Of a DNA stretch of 64,000 bases, positions 38,586 through 49,329 are shown piece by piece (the stretch's first letter is position 1; every line of letters starts with the position of its first letter). Under the pieces are notes generated by a model. That model had not been told where the DNA came from and ran no database searches. It saw nothing but the letters and a program-made list of their open reading frames with translations. The DNA is taken from contig JAAWDM010000055.1 in assembly GCA_022793795.1 (NCBI GenBank), positions 40,189-104,188 of the forward strand, read 5' to 3'. The DNA is from Bacillota bacterium. Its GTDB lineage: Bacteria > Bacillota > Clostridia > Peptostreptococcales > Anaerovoracaceae. The translations under genes were made by a program, and so were the position numbers.

Positions 38586-39797
38586 ATGAAACAAATCAGC
38601 CAAGACGTATTACAAACCAAGATTGACCAAATCTATCCTCAAGTGGTGACCGCTCGTCGCCATATTCATCAGCATCCCGAATTGAGCGGCCATGAGGAAA
38701 AGACTTGCCAATATATTATAGAGCAATTATCTGCCATGGGAATCGAAGCAAACCCCATCGCGGGTACCGGCGTATTAGCCCTCATCCAAGGCCAAGGCGC
38801 TGGCTGTGATGCAGAAAAAAGAACTGTCGCTATCCGTGCAGACATCGATGCACTTCCAATTATGGAAAACACCGGCCTGCCCTTTTCCTCCCAAAACCCA
38901 GGTGTCATGCATGCCTGCGGTCACGACGTTCACGCCAGCATCCTGCTGGGAACTGCCGCACTGCTCCATTCCATGCGAGATGAATTCATTGGCGCTGTGA
39001 AGCTGTTCTTCCAGCCCAACGAAGAGGCGGAGGGCGGTGCAGCTCCCATGATTGCCGAAGGATGTATGGAAAATCCAAAAGTGGATGCTGTACTGGGCCT
39101 CCATGTAACGGAAGCTCTTCCCGTGGGCTCTATCGAACTGTGCCGCGGCACCATGAACGCCGCCACCTGTGAGCTAAAAATCAAAGTCATGGGTAAAAGC
39201 TGCCATGGCGCTCATCCAGAAGGCGGTGTGGACGCTATCATCATTGCAGCCAATGTCATCACAGCCCTCCAGACCATCATCACACGCAACCTAGCCCCTA
39301 CTGATCCGCTTATCATTACCCTTGGCACCATCCATGGTGGCGCTAAGGAAAACGTAGTAGCTGGAGAGGTTATGCTGACAGGTACCTTGCGTAGTCTGAC
39401 CCTGGCCCATAGAGATTTTGCCCAGAAACGGATACAGGAAATCTGTGAAGGCGTAGCAGCTGCCTATGGCGGCAGCTGTCAGGTGGAATTTATAAATGGC
39501 TATCCACCCCTGGACAACAATGATGACCTGGTGGATTTGCTGGCAGACCTGGGCAAACAATTTCTTGGCAGCGAAAACGTCCGCTACTTGCCTGCTCCAA
39601 GCCTAGGCGCGGACGACTTCGCCTACTTCTGCCAGGCGGCGCCTTCCGTCTACTTCAATATCGGCACCGCCGCCCCAACAGCTACTAACCCAGCCCCAAT
39701 CCACAATGAGGCTTTCTGCCCAGATGAAGAAGCCATGAAGGTAGGCATCCTTATGGAAACCGCCGCCGCGCTGAAACTGCTGCAAGAGGGACTGTAG
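38586..39797 (+). CDS. M20-family amidohydrolase (N-acyl-amino-acid/hippurate hydrolase-like)
   Basis: ARRHIHQHPELSGHEEKT; VAIRADIDALPIMENTGLPFSSQNPGVMHACGHDVHASILLG. Confidence 0.9.
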   Translation: MKQISQDVLQTKIDQIYPQVVTARRHIHQHPELSGHEEKTCQYIIEQLSAMGIEANPIAGTGVLALIQGQGAGCDAEKRTVAIRADIDALPIMENTGLPFSSQNPGVMHACGHDVHASILLGTAALLHSMRDEFIGAVKLFFQPNEEAEGGAAPMIAEGCMENPKVDAVLGLHVTEALPVGSIELCRGTMNAATCELKIKVMGKSCHGAHPEGGVDAIIIAANVITALQTIITRNLAPTDPLIITLGTIHGGAKENVVAGEVMLTGTLRSLTLAHRDFAQKRIQEICEGVAAAYGGSCQVEFINGYPPLDNNDDLVDLLADLGKQFLGSENVRYLPAPSLGADDFAYFCQAAPSVYFNIGTAAPTATNPAPIHNEAFCPDEEAMKVGILMETAAALKLLQEGL

Positions 39798-39836
39798 CAG
39801 AAAACAGAAAATAGAAGTTTATAGCTAAAATGAAAT

Positions 39837-39879
39837 GTTGGCTAGTCTGATGTAAAATCATGATTTAGCCAACTTTTTT
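39837..39879 (+). terminator. Intrinsic terminator after the M20 gene
   Basis: GTTGGCTA (39837-39844) / TAGCCAAC (39866-39873) followed by TTTTTT. Confidence 0.75.
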
Positions 39880-39930
39880 GTTCCAATCCCTTTGCAAACT
39901 CAGTGGTTTCAAGGGATTTAATCGGTGCAT

Positions 39931-39991
39931 GTTGGCTTTTGGGCTGAAACTTTGAAAAAGAGCCAACGTTTTGAGCTAATTCTGTTGGCTC
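39931..39991. repeat. Structured intergenic element B, homologous to element A
   Basis: GTTGGCT (39931-39937); GAGCCAAC (39960-39967) and GTTGGCTC (39984-39991) flanking a 16-nt loop gttttgagctaattct. Confidence 0.6.
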
Positions 39992-40022
39992 CTTTCAGAA
40001 AAAATAAAAAAATGTATCAACT

Positions 40023-41138
40023 TTATAATGCCTCACTGACCTCTTTTAACCGTTCTCTGATGGCGATGTGCTGCGGACAGGCTTCCTCACACTTTCCACA
40101 GCCGATACATTGGGACGCACCCTTAAATCCATGGCCGCCTACTAGCCATGTTTCCTGACCTTTTGCCATCTCCTTATCCCCATATAACGTCAGATAATTC
40201 ATTGCGGTAAAGGAACCGGAAATACCGATACCTGCTGGGCACACCTTTGCACAGTAATTACAAGTAGTACACGGTATCAACGGAATCCGTTTCATCTCTG
40301 CGGAAGCCTCTGCCAAAGTCTTTTTCTGTGCCTCATTGAATCCATGAAAATCCTTCATAGCAGAAATGCTATCCTTCATCTGCTCCACATTACTTACGCC
40401 ATTGAGGACAGTAATAATGCCTTCTAAATCAGCTGCAAACCGTATGGCCCAGGAAGCAACAGAAGATTCCGGTTCTGCCTCCTTAAAAATCTTTGCCACG
40501 GACTCCGGTGGATTGGCCAGCATCCCTCCTTTGACCGGTTCCATGATGATAACCGGTTTGCCGTGTTTTCTAGCCACTTCATAACATGCCTTTGACTGAA
40601 CCGCTGGATTATCCCAGTCTCCATAGTTAATCTGTAGCTGAACGAATTCGGCCTCTGGATGAGCAGTTAAAATCTCATCCAATTCCTTTGCTGTAGAATG
40701 AAAAGAAAAGCCCACATGCTTAATCAGCCCTTCCGCCTTCTTCTCAAATGCCCAATTCCACATATCAAAGTCGTCAAAATAGTGGGTTCTTCCCTCACCC
40801 AGATTGTGAAGTAAATAAAAGTCAAAATAGCCTGCGCCAGTCTGTTTCAAAGAGGTCTCGAACTGACTATAGGCCTCCTCCTTGGTCTTACAGTTAATCC
40901 AGGCCGCATTTTTCGTGGCCAGCTGAAAATCCTCTCTCGGATACCGCTCCACCAACGCCTGCCTGATTGCATCCTCTGAACCTGCATAGGCCCAAGCCGT
41001 ATCAAAATAGGTAAAGCCTGCCGCCATGAACAGATCCACCATTTCCTTTGTCTGCTCCACATCGATTGCCCCATCTTTTTGCGGCAGACGCATCAAACCA
41101 AAACCTAATTTTCCTATGTTCTCTCCCAAATATGCCAT
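40023..41138 (-). CDS. Aldo/keto reductase with C-terminal 4Fe-4S ferredoxin domain
   Basis: LGFGLMRLPQKDGAIDVEQTKEMVDLFMAAGFTYFDTAWAYAGSEDAIRQAL; PCTTCNYCAKVCPAGI; CIGCGKCEEACPQHI. Confidence 0.93.
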   Translation of the reverse strand: MAYLGENIGKLGFGLMRLPQKDGAIDVEQTKEMVDLFMAAGFTYFDTAWAYAGSEDAIRQALVERYPREDFQLATKNAAWINCKTKEEAYSQFETSLKQTGAGYFDFYLLHNLGEGRTHYFDDFDMWNWAFEKKAEGLIKHVGFSFHSTAKELDEILTAHPEAEFVQLQINYGDWDNPAVQSKACYEVARKHGKPVIIMEPVKGGMLANPPESVAKIFKEAEPESSVASWAIRFAADLEGIITVLNGVSNVEQMKDSISAMKDFHGFNEAQKKTLAEASAEMKRIPLIPCTTCNYCAKVCPAGIGISGSFTAMNYLTLYGDKEMAKGQETWLVGGHGFKGASQCIGCGKCEEACPQHIAIRERLKEVSEAL

Positions 41139-41154
41139 TTCCTAACCTCCTTAT

Positions 41155-41757
41155 TTATTTCATGTATTTTCCTATCAAGTCTTCTAAACTTCCTCTGCAA
41201 AATTCTTCTGTCCGTCCTTTTAAGCTATAGCGTCCATCGCTCATAGCCCAGCAAAACATCTGCCCATAAAGAATATCCACCAAGGCCTGGGATAACCCCT
41301 TCACTGGGATTTCATCCTTTAGTAACCCCTGCTGTATCCCATGAGTCAATAGATTTTCAACAGACACCAGATCAAATTGGAGTTTTCCCTTATCATAGCT
41401 ATCATCTGTTAAGGCTGGATTGACCACGTTCCTTGCCCATTCTTGAGCTAACTTCACACTGCCCTGTTCAATATATTCCGAAAAACAAACCATGTAATGT
41501 TCCAGCTTTTGCAGGAAACTCCCCTCAAAATTCTTAGCATTTTCTAAAATCTCACCGAACATGCCATAACTCAAAGCAAATACAATATCCTCTTTCCGCT
41601 TAAAATATGTGTAAAAGGTGCCTTTAGAAACTCCTGCCGCTTCAGTGATTTCCTCCACCGTCGTACTATCTAATCCCTTTTCACAGATAATCAGCCTCCC
41701 TGCACCCAGTATTTTTTCTTTGGTTTCAAGGGCAGCTAGCTGTCGTTTCGTCATCAT
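41155..41757 (-). CDS. TetR/AcrR-family transcriptional regulator
   Basis: ETKEKILGAGRLIICEKGLDSTTVEEITEAAGVSKGTFYTYFKRKEDIVFAL. Confidence 0.93.
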   Translation of the reverse strand: MMTKRQLAALETKEKILGAGRLIICEKGLDSTTVEEITEAAGVSKGTFYTYFKRKEDIVFALSYGMFGEILENAKNFEGSFLQKLEHYMVCFSEYIEQGSVKLAQEWARNVVNPALTDDSYDKGKLQFDLVSVENLLTHGIQQGLLKDEIPVKGLSQALVDILYGQMFCWAMSDGRYSLKGRTEEFCRGSLEDLIGKYMK

Positions 41758-41911
41758 GGTGTTTCACTCCTTTTTCTAAGCAAAATGTATTAGAAAGCGT
41801 TTTTCTCATTGTATCACATTTGTCGACTTTAAGTCAATGACTTTTAGTCAATATTATGGCAAAAAAACACCAATGATCCAGCGAACCATTGGTGTAAATA
41901 TCAAATACGTT

Positions 41912-42844
41912 TTAACAGTAATAGGCTGTCAAAAGAGAGGCGGCCACAGGAATAGTCGCCAAAGACATAATGGTGGTCAACGTCACCCCTTCTGCAATCA
42001 ACTTAGCGTTTCTGCCATGCTGCTCCGCCAAGGCCACAGGAATGACGGCCGACGGAAATACAGTAGAAAAGATGATGACAATCTTCACTTCATTGTACAG
42101 CGGCAGCAAATCGGTGAGACAGAAAGTCAGCAGCGGAATTCCAATCATGGTCATCAACGAAGCCAATATCAACTGCCGATTCTTCAAAATCGCCTTCATA
42201 TTGCTCGGTCCAAGCTGCAATCCCACCACGATCATGGATAGAGGTACCGTCACATCCCCCAGAGAGCGAATCAGACTGTCCACCATTTCCGGCGGACGAA
42301 TTCCAAAGGCCAACATGATAAGTCCCAGGGCCATGGCCATCAATACTGGGCTGATTAGGGAACGGAGGGCTTCTTTCAGTTTAAAGCCCCGCCCTGAATT
42401 CATCTGCATGACAGCAATGGAATAAAAGTAAATATTCATAAAGATATTGTGAATCACAAGGAGGTAAAGCACATCTCCGCCGAATATTTCCTTGGTAATG
42501 GGAAATCCCATAAAGCCGTTGTTGAGAGCAACCATCAGCACCACGAAACAGCCTCTGTCCTCCACCTTGGTACGAATCAGCTTGGCAAATAGAAAAGCCA
42601 CAATGCTGGCAACCAGAATATATCCCATACACCCTATAAAAGCCTGAGCTGACGACACCATGGTTTCCCTTGTCAGTTCCTTTTCATATAGAGTGTATAG
42701 GGACAGACAAGGCGTCGTTACCGTAAGCAACAGGGTGGTTAAATCTTTGCGAGCCTGATCTCCCAGTTTGCCACTGCGATAAAGGAAAAATCCCACCGCT
42801 ACCATGGCCAAAATGGAAAATACCTTTCCAATAATTACAATCAT
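41912..42844 (-). CDS. AEC-family (auxin efflux carrier) transporter
   Basis: Multi-TM; NGFMGFPITKEIFG; VVGLQLGPSN; TVFPSAVIPVALAEQHG. Confidence 0.85.
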   Translation of the reverse strand: MIVIIGKVFSILAMVAVGFFLYRSGKLGDQARKDLTTLLLTVTTPCLSLYTLYEKELTRETMVSSAQAFIGCMGYILVASIVAFLFAKLIRTKVEDRGCFVVLMVALNNGFMGFPITKEIFGGDVLYLLVIHNIFMNIYFYSIAVMQMNSGRGFKLKEALRSLISPVLMAMALGLIMLAFGIRPPEMVDSLIRSLGDVTVPLSMIVVGLQLGPSNMKAILKNRQLILASLMTMIGIPLLTFCLTDLLPLYNEVKIVIIFSTVFPSAVIPVALAEQHGRNAKLIAEGVTLTTIMSLATIPVAASLLTAYYC

Positions 42845-42854
42845 ACTGCTTCTC

Positions 42855-44636
42855 CTACTTGATTAAACTCTGTGTTCTATAAAGCTGTGCATATCCTCCA
42901 TCCAGCCCAATGAGCTCCTGATGGGTTCCCATCTCCTTAATCTCTCCCTCTTCAATGAGAACGATCCGGTCTGCATCTTTAATGGTGGCCAGCCTGTGGG
43001 CAATCATGATGGTGGTTCGTCCCACTGCCAGTTCACTAAAGGATTTTCTGATTTCCTCTTCCGTAACGCTGTCCAGGGCAGAGGTGGCTTCGTCCAAAAT
43101 CAACACCGGAGGATTTTTGAGAAAAATCCGGGCAATGGAGATTCGCTGCTTCTGTCCGCCGGAAAGCAGGGTTCCCCGCTCTCCAACCCAGGTCTCAAAC
43201 CCGTCGGGCATCTCCATGATGTCATCATATATCTTTGCTCGTTTCGCAGCAATGACCACCTCTTCATAAGAGGCATTCGGCCTTCCATAGCGAATATTTT
43301 CATAGATGGTATCGGCAAAGAGGAATACATCCTGCTGCACGATGCCGATGCTTTTTCGCAAAGCATGTTTAGATAGCCTCCGAATATCCACTCCATCCAG
43401 AGAGATGGCCCCCTCATCCACATCATAAAACCGCGGAATCAACTGGCACAGGGTACTTTTGCCACCGCCGGAATGACCCACCACTGCGATACATTCCCCT
43501 GCTGGAATATCCAAAGAAATATTCTTTAACACATCTATCCCCTCTTTGTAGGAAAAGCTGATGTGATCCAGGCAGATATGGCCTTCTACCTTTTCCGGCG
43601 CCACTGGATGTTCTGCTTCTTTAATGCTTGGCTCCACTCGCATGATTTCCACAAATCTACGCAGCCCCGCAAATCCATTGGCAAAAACTTCAGCAAAGGC
43701 CGCCAGCTTTCTAACCGGCGTCACGAAGGAGGTAATATATAAGGTAAAGGTAATCAAATCGATATAGTTCATGCTGCCTTCCATGATGAGGTATCCACCA
43801 TAGGTAATGACCGCCACCTGCAGGAAACAGATAAAAAACTCCATGGCCGCGTTAAATCTGCCCATAGCCTTATAGTAATCCGACTTGGAACCTTTAAAAC
43901 GCTCATTGGAACGGTCAAACCGCTGGTAATCCTCCTGCCAGTTGTCAAAAGCCTTAGACGTTTTCATGCCTGATAAGGTCGATTCGATATCTGCGTTAAT
44001 ATCCGCCATCTTCCTCTTTACCTCTACCGAAGCCTCCATCATATGCCGGCGGCAGGACATGACCACCAGAATAAAACATGGCATAATCAGCATCACCATC
44101 AGGCCCAAACGCCATTCTACGGAAAACATGACCACCAAGGCCCCCATGATAGTCACTGCGGAAATCAAAAGGTCCTCCGGTCCATGGTGGGCCAATTCGG
44201 TGATTTCAAACAGGTCTCCGGTCAAACGATTCATCAGTTTACCTGTCCGGTTTCTATCGAAGAAATCAAACTCTAACTCCTGGAAATGGCGATACAGGTC
44301 GTTTCTGATGTCCGCCTCTACCAAAACGCCGAAGGTGTGTCCTAAATAGGTAATGATATAGTGAAACAGGGACCGAAGCATAAACACTGCAGCCACAATG
44401 GCCATGATGACAAAAAAAGTCACAAAGAGCTTGTCAGGCAGCAGTTCATACATCACATATCGGCTCACCAGCGGAAAGCCGATATCAATGGCTGATACCA
44501 AAAAAGCACAAAACATGTCCAAAAGGAACAGTCCTTTATGGGCTTTAAAATAGGATAAAAAAATGGAAATCAGAGATTGATTGTAATCTCGTTTTATTTC
44601 GTTTCTTGATAAATCTTTTTCTAAATTTTTCCCCAT
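42855..44636 (-). CDS. ABC exporter (fused permease/ATPase)
   Basis: AVVGHSGGGKSTLCQLIPRFYDVDEG (Walker A), LLSGGQKQRISIARIFLKNPPVLILDEATSALD. Confidence 0.95.
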   Translation of the reverse strand: MGKNLEKDLSRNEIKRDYNQSLISIFLSYFKAHKGLFLLDMFCAFLVSAIDIGFPLVSRYVMYELLPDKLFVTFFVIMAIVAAVFMLRSLFHYIITYLGHTFGVLVEADIRNDLYRHFQELEFDFFDRNRTGKLMNRLTGDLFEITELAHHGPEDLLISAVTIMGALVVMFSVEWRLGLMVMLIMPCFILVVMSCRRHMMEASVEVKRKMADINADIESTLSGMKTSKAFDNWQEDYQRFDRSNERFKGSKSDYYKAMGRFNAAMEFFICFLQVAVITYGGYLIMEGSMNYIDLITFTLYITSFVTPVRKLAAFAEVFANGFAGLRRFVEIMRVEPSIKEAEHPVAPEKVEGHICLDHISFSYKEGIDVLKNISLDIPAGECIAVVGHSGGGKSTLCQLIPRFYDVDEGAISLDGVDIRRLSKHALRKSIGIVQQDVFLFADTIYENIRYGRPNASYEEVVIAAKRAKIYDDIMEMPDGFETWVGERGTLLSGGQKQRISIARIFLKNPPVLILDEATSALDSVTEEEIRKSFSELAVGRTTIMIAHRLATIKDADRIVLIEEGEIKEMGTHQELIGLDGGYAQLYRTQSLIK

Positions 44637-44698
44637 CTTGTAAAATCGGTACTCCTTTCAAACTATCGCCCGCCATTTCAGGCGGGCGATGCAGCGAT

Positions 44699-45082
44699 TT
44701 ATTCAGCTAAGTAGGCGATGGCCTCGATTTCAATCAGACCGCCCTTTGGCAGCTTTGCCACCTCTACTGCAGAACGGGAAGGAAAAGCGCCGTCAAAATA
44801 TCCGGCGTATACCTGATTCATGGCTGCAAAATCATCCATGGACTGGAGGAAGCAAGTGGTCTTGACGATGCGGTCAAGGCTGCTGCCCGCCTCTTCCAAT
44901 ACTGCTTTTAGATTGGCAAAGACCTGGTGGGTTTGGGTTACGACGTCGTCTCCTGCAAACGCACCTGTCTCTGGGACAAAGCCCAACTGTCCTGATGTAA
45001 TCACCAGATTTCCAATGATGTTAGCCTGTGCATAAGGGCCAATGGCCGCAGGAGCTTTCTCGGTATTTACAATCTTTCTCAT
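44699..45082 (-). CDS. RidA family protein
   Basis: MRKIVNTEKAPAAIGPYAQANIIGNLVITSGQLGFVPETG; SRSAVEVAKLPKGGLIEIEAIA. Confidence 0.93.
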   Translation of the reverse strand: MRKIVNTEKAPAAIGPYAQANIIGNLVITSGQLGFVPETGAFAGDDVVTQTHQVFANLKAVLEEAGSSLDRIVKTTCFLQSMDDFAAMNQVYAGYFDGAFPSRSAVEVAKLPKGGLIEIEAIAYLAE

Positions 45083-45113
45083 GTTATTTTCCTCCATTTA
45101 TCTTATTTTAATT

Positions 45114-46526
45114 TTAAGCCGCATGTTTTTGCTGGGACCACAGATCCAGCCACTGGTCTCCGCGGATACGCCACATACAGATGGCCGCTCGTACCATCCA
45201 ATCCACTGCCATCGGAATCCAGATTCCTGACAGACCCAAATCAAAGACCTTAATCAAAATCACCGCTGCTGACAGACGAACCACCCACATGCCGATAATG
45301 GACACATAGAACGGCCACTTGGTATCCCCCGCGCCTCTTAAAATACCGGAAGCCACGTTGGCCACAGCCACAAAAGGCTCTGCAAAAGCCTCAATCCTAA
45401 GCATGGAAGCGCCCAAAGCAATAACCGCACTGTCTTTAATGAAAAGCCAAATCATCTGCGGCGCAAAGGCAAACATCAGCACTGCGCTCAGTACCATGAT
45501 AGCGATTCCATATCGAATACAAGCAGAGGCATACTCCTTAGCCATGGTCTTTTCCTCCGCTCCAAGGGATTGAGCCACCAGAGTGGTACTGGCCACATTG
45601 AAGCCGTACACCGGCATATAGCAGATGGATTCTGCTGTAGTAGCCAGCTGATGAGCTGCCAAAATGGTACTGCCCATGCCAGTTACCAATGCGGTAATAA
45701 CCATCTGTCCGCTGGAAAGAGTCACCCTTTCAAAAGCTGCCGGAAGTCCCAGCCGAATAATCTGACGCAGTACAGCTCCATCGGGTTTAAAGGAATCCTT
45801 GATGGAAACAGCGATGACATATTTTTTGCTAAACAGGTGGCGCAAGGTCAAAACGCCCGATATGGTGGCAGCGATGGCTGTTCCTAGGGCTGCGCCGCCC
45901 ACTCCCATATCTGCACCCCAAACGGACAGTTCCAAGCCAAAGATGGAAATGGTCCGAGACGGATAGATAAACATGAAGTTGCCTATGACGTTGATAATGT
46001 TATTCAAAATATTGTAGACCATGGGCGATTTGGTATCTCCGGTTCCGCGAATGATAGCGCCGCCTACAGCAAGAAATACTTGAAATAGGAAGGCTGCGCT
46101 GACGATGCGCATATACTGTTCCGCTGGCCCAAGGAGCACGTCTTCTGCATGCATCCATCGAGGCAGATGATAGGCCAAAACCGCCTGCCCCACCACGGTG
46201 ATGAATATGCCCAAAGCTACCATGGCGATGATGGACTGACGGAGAATGATTTGGGCCTGGTCGATCTTGTTCTCTCCGATTTTTTTAGCAACCAGAACCG
46301 AAGCGCCTACGCCAAGTCCTGCCATAAGGCCGTTCATCAGCCAGATAACAGAAGTATTTACCGCAATAGCCGCCGTAGCGTTAACTCCTACGCTGCCCAC
46401 CATGGCTGCATCCACATAGGTCACTACTGTGAGCAGCAGCTGCTCCACAATGGTGGGCCATGCCAACATCCACACCTTTCGTCTTGAGGATATGGACTTA
46501 TCCAATAGATCCAATTCTCTCTTCAT
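45114..46526 (-). CDS. MATE-family efflux transporter
   Basis: LAWPTIVEQLLLTVVTYVDAAMVGSVG; GTGDTKSPMVYNILNNIINVIGNF. Confidence 0.92.
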   Translation of the reverse strand: MKRELDLLDKSISSRRKVWMLAWPTIVEQLLLTVVTYVDAAMVGSVGVNATAAIAVNTSVIWLMNGLMAGLGVGASVLVAKKIGENKIDQAQIILRQSIIAMVALGIFITVVGQAVLAYHLPRWMHAEDVLLGPAEQYMRIVSAAFLFQVFLAVGGAIIRGTGDTKSPMVYNILNNIINVIGNFMFIYPSRTISIFGLELSVWGADMGVGGAALGTAIAATISGVLTLRHLFSKKYVIAVSIKDSFKPDGAVLRQIIRLGLPAAFERVTLSSGQMVITALVTGMGSTILAAHQLATTAESICYMPVYGFNVASTTLVAQSLGAEEKTMAKEYASACIRYGIAIMVLSAVLMFAFAPQMIWLFIKDSAVIALGASMLRIEAFAEPFVAVANVASGILRGAGDTKWPFYVSIIGMWVVRLSAAVILIKVFDLGLSGIWIPMAVDWMVRAAICMWRIRGDQWLDLWSQQKHAA

Positions 46527-46574
46527 TTTACCCTTTACACCCTAACTTTCTACTCCACAACACTTACTCTCTAT

Positions 46575-48101
46575 TTATTTGCTACCCCACCGGTGGGCAA
46601 TCATGCGCCCATTCATCTGCTCTGCCACTTCCTCCCTCATGTAAGGAATCAGTACCGCTTTGTTTAAAAGATGAATGGAGCCGCACACCACATGATGACG
46701 CCGCATCAGCGGATGCATCTTAAGTTCTACATTTTGCATCCTGCTGTAATTGCACAGATGGATTCTCTTTTGAAAGATACCGCTGGCCAAAATAGCCCGC
46801 TCCTCTTCAAATATATAACCTGCCGTCTTATAGGACAGTAGATACATGATCGCAATCAAAAGCATACACAGTCCCCAACCCAGCGGCAGCCATTTGGTCG
46901 CTAGAACAGGAATCTCTGGAAAATCCATATATTTTCCCGCAATAAGGCAGCAAGCGCCCAATAAAATTCCCCACTTTATCAGTTTTGCCCCCTTGACCAG
47001 CAAAGCCTTTGAGTCCTGTGATTCCAATCCCTCCAATGGATTTTCCTCAGCGTATTCCGGCAGCAATACCGAAAGCTGCTCCAAAAATTTAGCCTTTGGC
47101 AAGGCCATGGTCAGATTGGCCGACTCCTCATTTTCATTTCCAATTCCCACTGTAATCACCTTTGCCTGATAACGACCAAAAAATCTGCTAAACACAGGCT
47201 GATAGATTTCCAGACAGGTAATTTTATCCACTGGGATGGTATAGCTACGTAGTTTCAGCAGTCCATACCGAAGGTGTAAATCTGTGCTTTCCCGATACAC
47301 CGTAAAATCATAATAAGTGATAAACCGCTTTATGAGGTCCCACGCTGCACCTAGCACCATGAGAACCAGCACCAGCATACCGCCCAGCCACTCCCTGATG
47401 AAAGTCATCAATCCGAAGTTGGACACATACCAACTAAAACCACCGATCCCAAGTATGACGATAAGCAGATTAAATAGGGACATGGAAAAGAAGCAATGGG
47501 CCAGCATGTTGGATACGCCATAGTGAAATACCTGAGCGCCACCCTTTCTCTTTTCCTCTATTACCTGGTCAGGCCGTTTCTCCTCAGAAAGAATCTCTTC
47601 CCTTGCAAAGCCTTTCAACTCTCCCATCTTCTCTAAAACTGCCTTACGGAATGCAATGGCTCTATCCTCTGCAAAGACGATGGAAATATCTGTGGTGTTG
47701 GCCGTTGCGGAACTGTTGGTATCCATCTTGATTCGGTAAGTACCCACAATCCGCTCAAACAGGTTTTGCTCCATATTGACGGTGGAAAGATTTTCAATGG
47801 CAATGGTATTTTTTACCTTGCGAAGGGTATTTCTCTCTACAATGATTAGGTTGCCATCCAGGGTAATCCAGGTTTTTCTCCAGCGAAGGAACTGAATTCC
47901 TAAAATAATCAGCAGTACAATCACGAGGCCCAAAAGTCCCCACAGACCGCCGGAAGCCAAGGCGGCCTCAATACCTGCGGTTCCCACTTCTTTTACCAAA
48001 TCCACAATGGTATCGATCTGTTGAATGGCAATCAACACAATAACAGCGATGAACTGCCACAGGCTTTCAAAGATAATTGAAATATGACACCGCATCCTCA
48101 T
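46575..48101 (-). CDS. PH-domain membrane protein (YdbT-like)
   Basis: Repeated bacterial PH-like segments (TLDGNLIIVERNTLRKVKNTIAIENLSTVNMEQNLFERIVGTYRIKMDTN) and TM helices; operon with a smaller PH protein. Confidence 0.8.
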   Translation of the reverse strand: MRMRCHISIIFESLWQFIAVIVLIAIQQIDTIVDLVKEVGTAGIEAALASGGLWGLLGLVIVLLIILGIQFLRWRKTWITLDGNLIIVERNTLRKVKNTIAIENLSTVNMEQNLFERIVGTYRIKMDTNSSATANTTDISIVFAEDRAIAFRKAVLEKMGELKGFAREEILSEEKRPDQVIEEKRKGGAQVFHYGVSNMLAHCFFSMSLFNLLIVILGIGGFSWYVSNFGLMTFIREWLGGMLVLVLMVLGAAWDLIKRFITYYDFTVYRESTDLHLRYGLLKLRSYTIPVDKITCLEIYQPVFSRFFGRYQAKVITVGIGNENEESANLTMALPKAKFLEQLSVLLPEYAEENPLEGLESQDSKALLVKGAKLIKWGILLGACCLIAGKYMDFPEIPVLATKWLPLGWGLCMLLIAIMYLLSYKTAGYIFEEERAILASGIFQKRIHLCNYSRMQNVELKMHPLMRRHHVVCGSIHLLNKAVLIPYMREEVAEQMNGRMIAHRWGSK

Positions 48102-48601
48102 GAGTTAGCCCTCTCTTCCGATGCCATCTGATTGATAACAGTCTTTAAGTGTTCGGCGATTTCGTTTGCCACTTCTTCTTTTAAAAATTTGATGCTTACC
48201 TGACCGCCGGCTGTGGTCACCGTCACCGTATAGAGGCCGAACATCCTTGCCAGAGGCCCCTGTGAAAGTTCAATTTTATGTAATCTCTCGATGGGTACGA
48301 TGCTGTAGTTAATCCACAGAAAGCCTTCCCGCACCCGTATGGATTCTTCGTCAATCCGATACCGATATCTGGCATAACGCACCTTAGGCGCGCCGATCAG
48401 ATATGCGGTTAAAAGTATGGCGATGACGCCCAGCGCAATCCAAAGCCATCCTGGCGCTCCTCCAATATTAGCGATGAACAAAACGATAAGCTCCAATATA
48501 AAGAAAAATCCGCAGCCCATCAATGTGGATAGCCGCATACATTTTTTTGCATCCTTATGGAGCCTTTGGTAGTCTTGATTCTCTGTGGTTTGATTTTCCA
48601 T
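48098..48601 (-). CDS. PH-domain membrane protein (YdbS-like)
   Basis: YRYRIDEESIRVREGFLWINYSIVPIERLHKIELSQGPLARMFGLYTVTVTTAGG. Confidence 0.85.
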   Translation of the reverse strand: MENQTTENQDYQRLHKDAKKCMRLSTLMGCGFFFILELIVLFIANIGGAPGWLWIALGVIAILLTAYLIGAPKVRYARYRYRIDEESIRVREGFLWINYSIVPIERLHKIELSQGPLARMFGLYTVTVTTAGGQVSIKFLKEEVANEIAEHLKTVINQMASEERANS

Positions 48602-48638
48602 GATGTTCCTCCCTTTTGTCCTGTCTCTCAAACTGCTT

Positions 48639-49181
48639 TTATCTCAAATTTTTATCTGCTTTATTTGCGAAAAATGCTTCTACCTGTTCCATCACTCGTC
48701 TGGCCGTTGCCGCCAGTTCACCTTTTGATTCAATGGTGATATCGGCATATTGCTCATATAAGGGTTGCCGCTCTGCATATAGGTCGGCCACAGTCTGTCC
48801 TGCCTCCAGCGTTACTCCCCTGGTAGCCAGATTGGAAAGCCTTCCCTCTATCTCCTCTAGGGAAACGTGGAGGTAGACTACAATACCTTTTTCTTTAAAT
48901 TTCTCGATGACTGCTGGATAATAGATGGCGCTGCCGCCTGGCGCAATCACCGAATTCTCGCAGTCAATCTCCATCAGTATCTCTTCTTCAATTCGGCGGA
49001 ACTCCTGGTTTCCAAACTCATCTATAATATGCTGAAGTCCCTTGCCTGTTTCCTTTTGTATGAGCAAATCCCCATCGACAAAATCCTTCTGCATCATCTT
49101 GGCCACTACCACGCCTACGGTACTTTTTCCCGCGCCAGCCATGCCAATCAATATGATGTTGCTCTTTTCTTTTGTGTTCAC
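48639..49181 (-). CDS. aroK: Shikimate kinase
   Basis: IILIGMAGAGKSTVGVVVAKMMQKDFVDGDLLIQKETGKGLQHIIDEFGNQEFRRIEEEIL; IAPGGSAIYY. Confidence 0.85.
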   Translation of the reverse strand: MNTKEKSNIILIGMAGAGKSTVGVVVAKMMQKDFVDGDLLIQKETGKGLQHIIDEFGNQEFRRIEEEILMEIDCENSVIAPGGSAIYYPAVIEKFKEKGIVVYLHVSLEEIEGRLSNLATRGVTLEAGQTVADLYAERQPLYEQYADITIESKGELAATARRVMEQVEAFFANKADKNLR

Positions 49182-49329
49182 TGCTGTATTCCCTTCGACC
49201 TTCTACCTTTGTTCTTTTATCCTATTTCCACCATTCCCAGATATTCTATCATGAAACGTGCGGAAAGAAAAGAGGAACATTCACAATGATAAGAGGAGAT
49301 TTTAGTTCTATGGTTTCTACTATCGATGT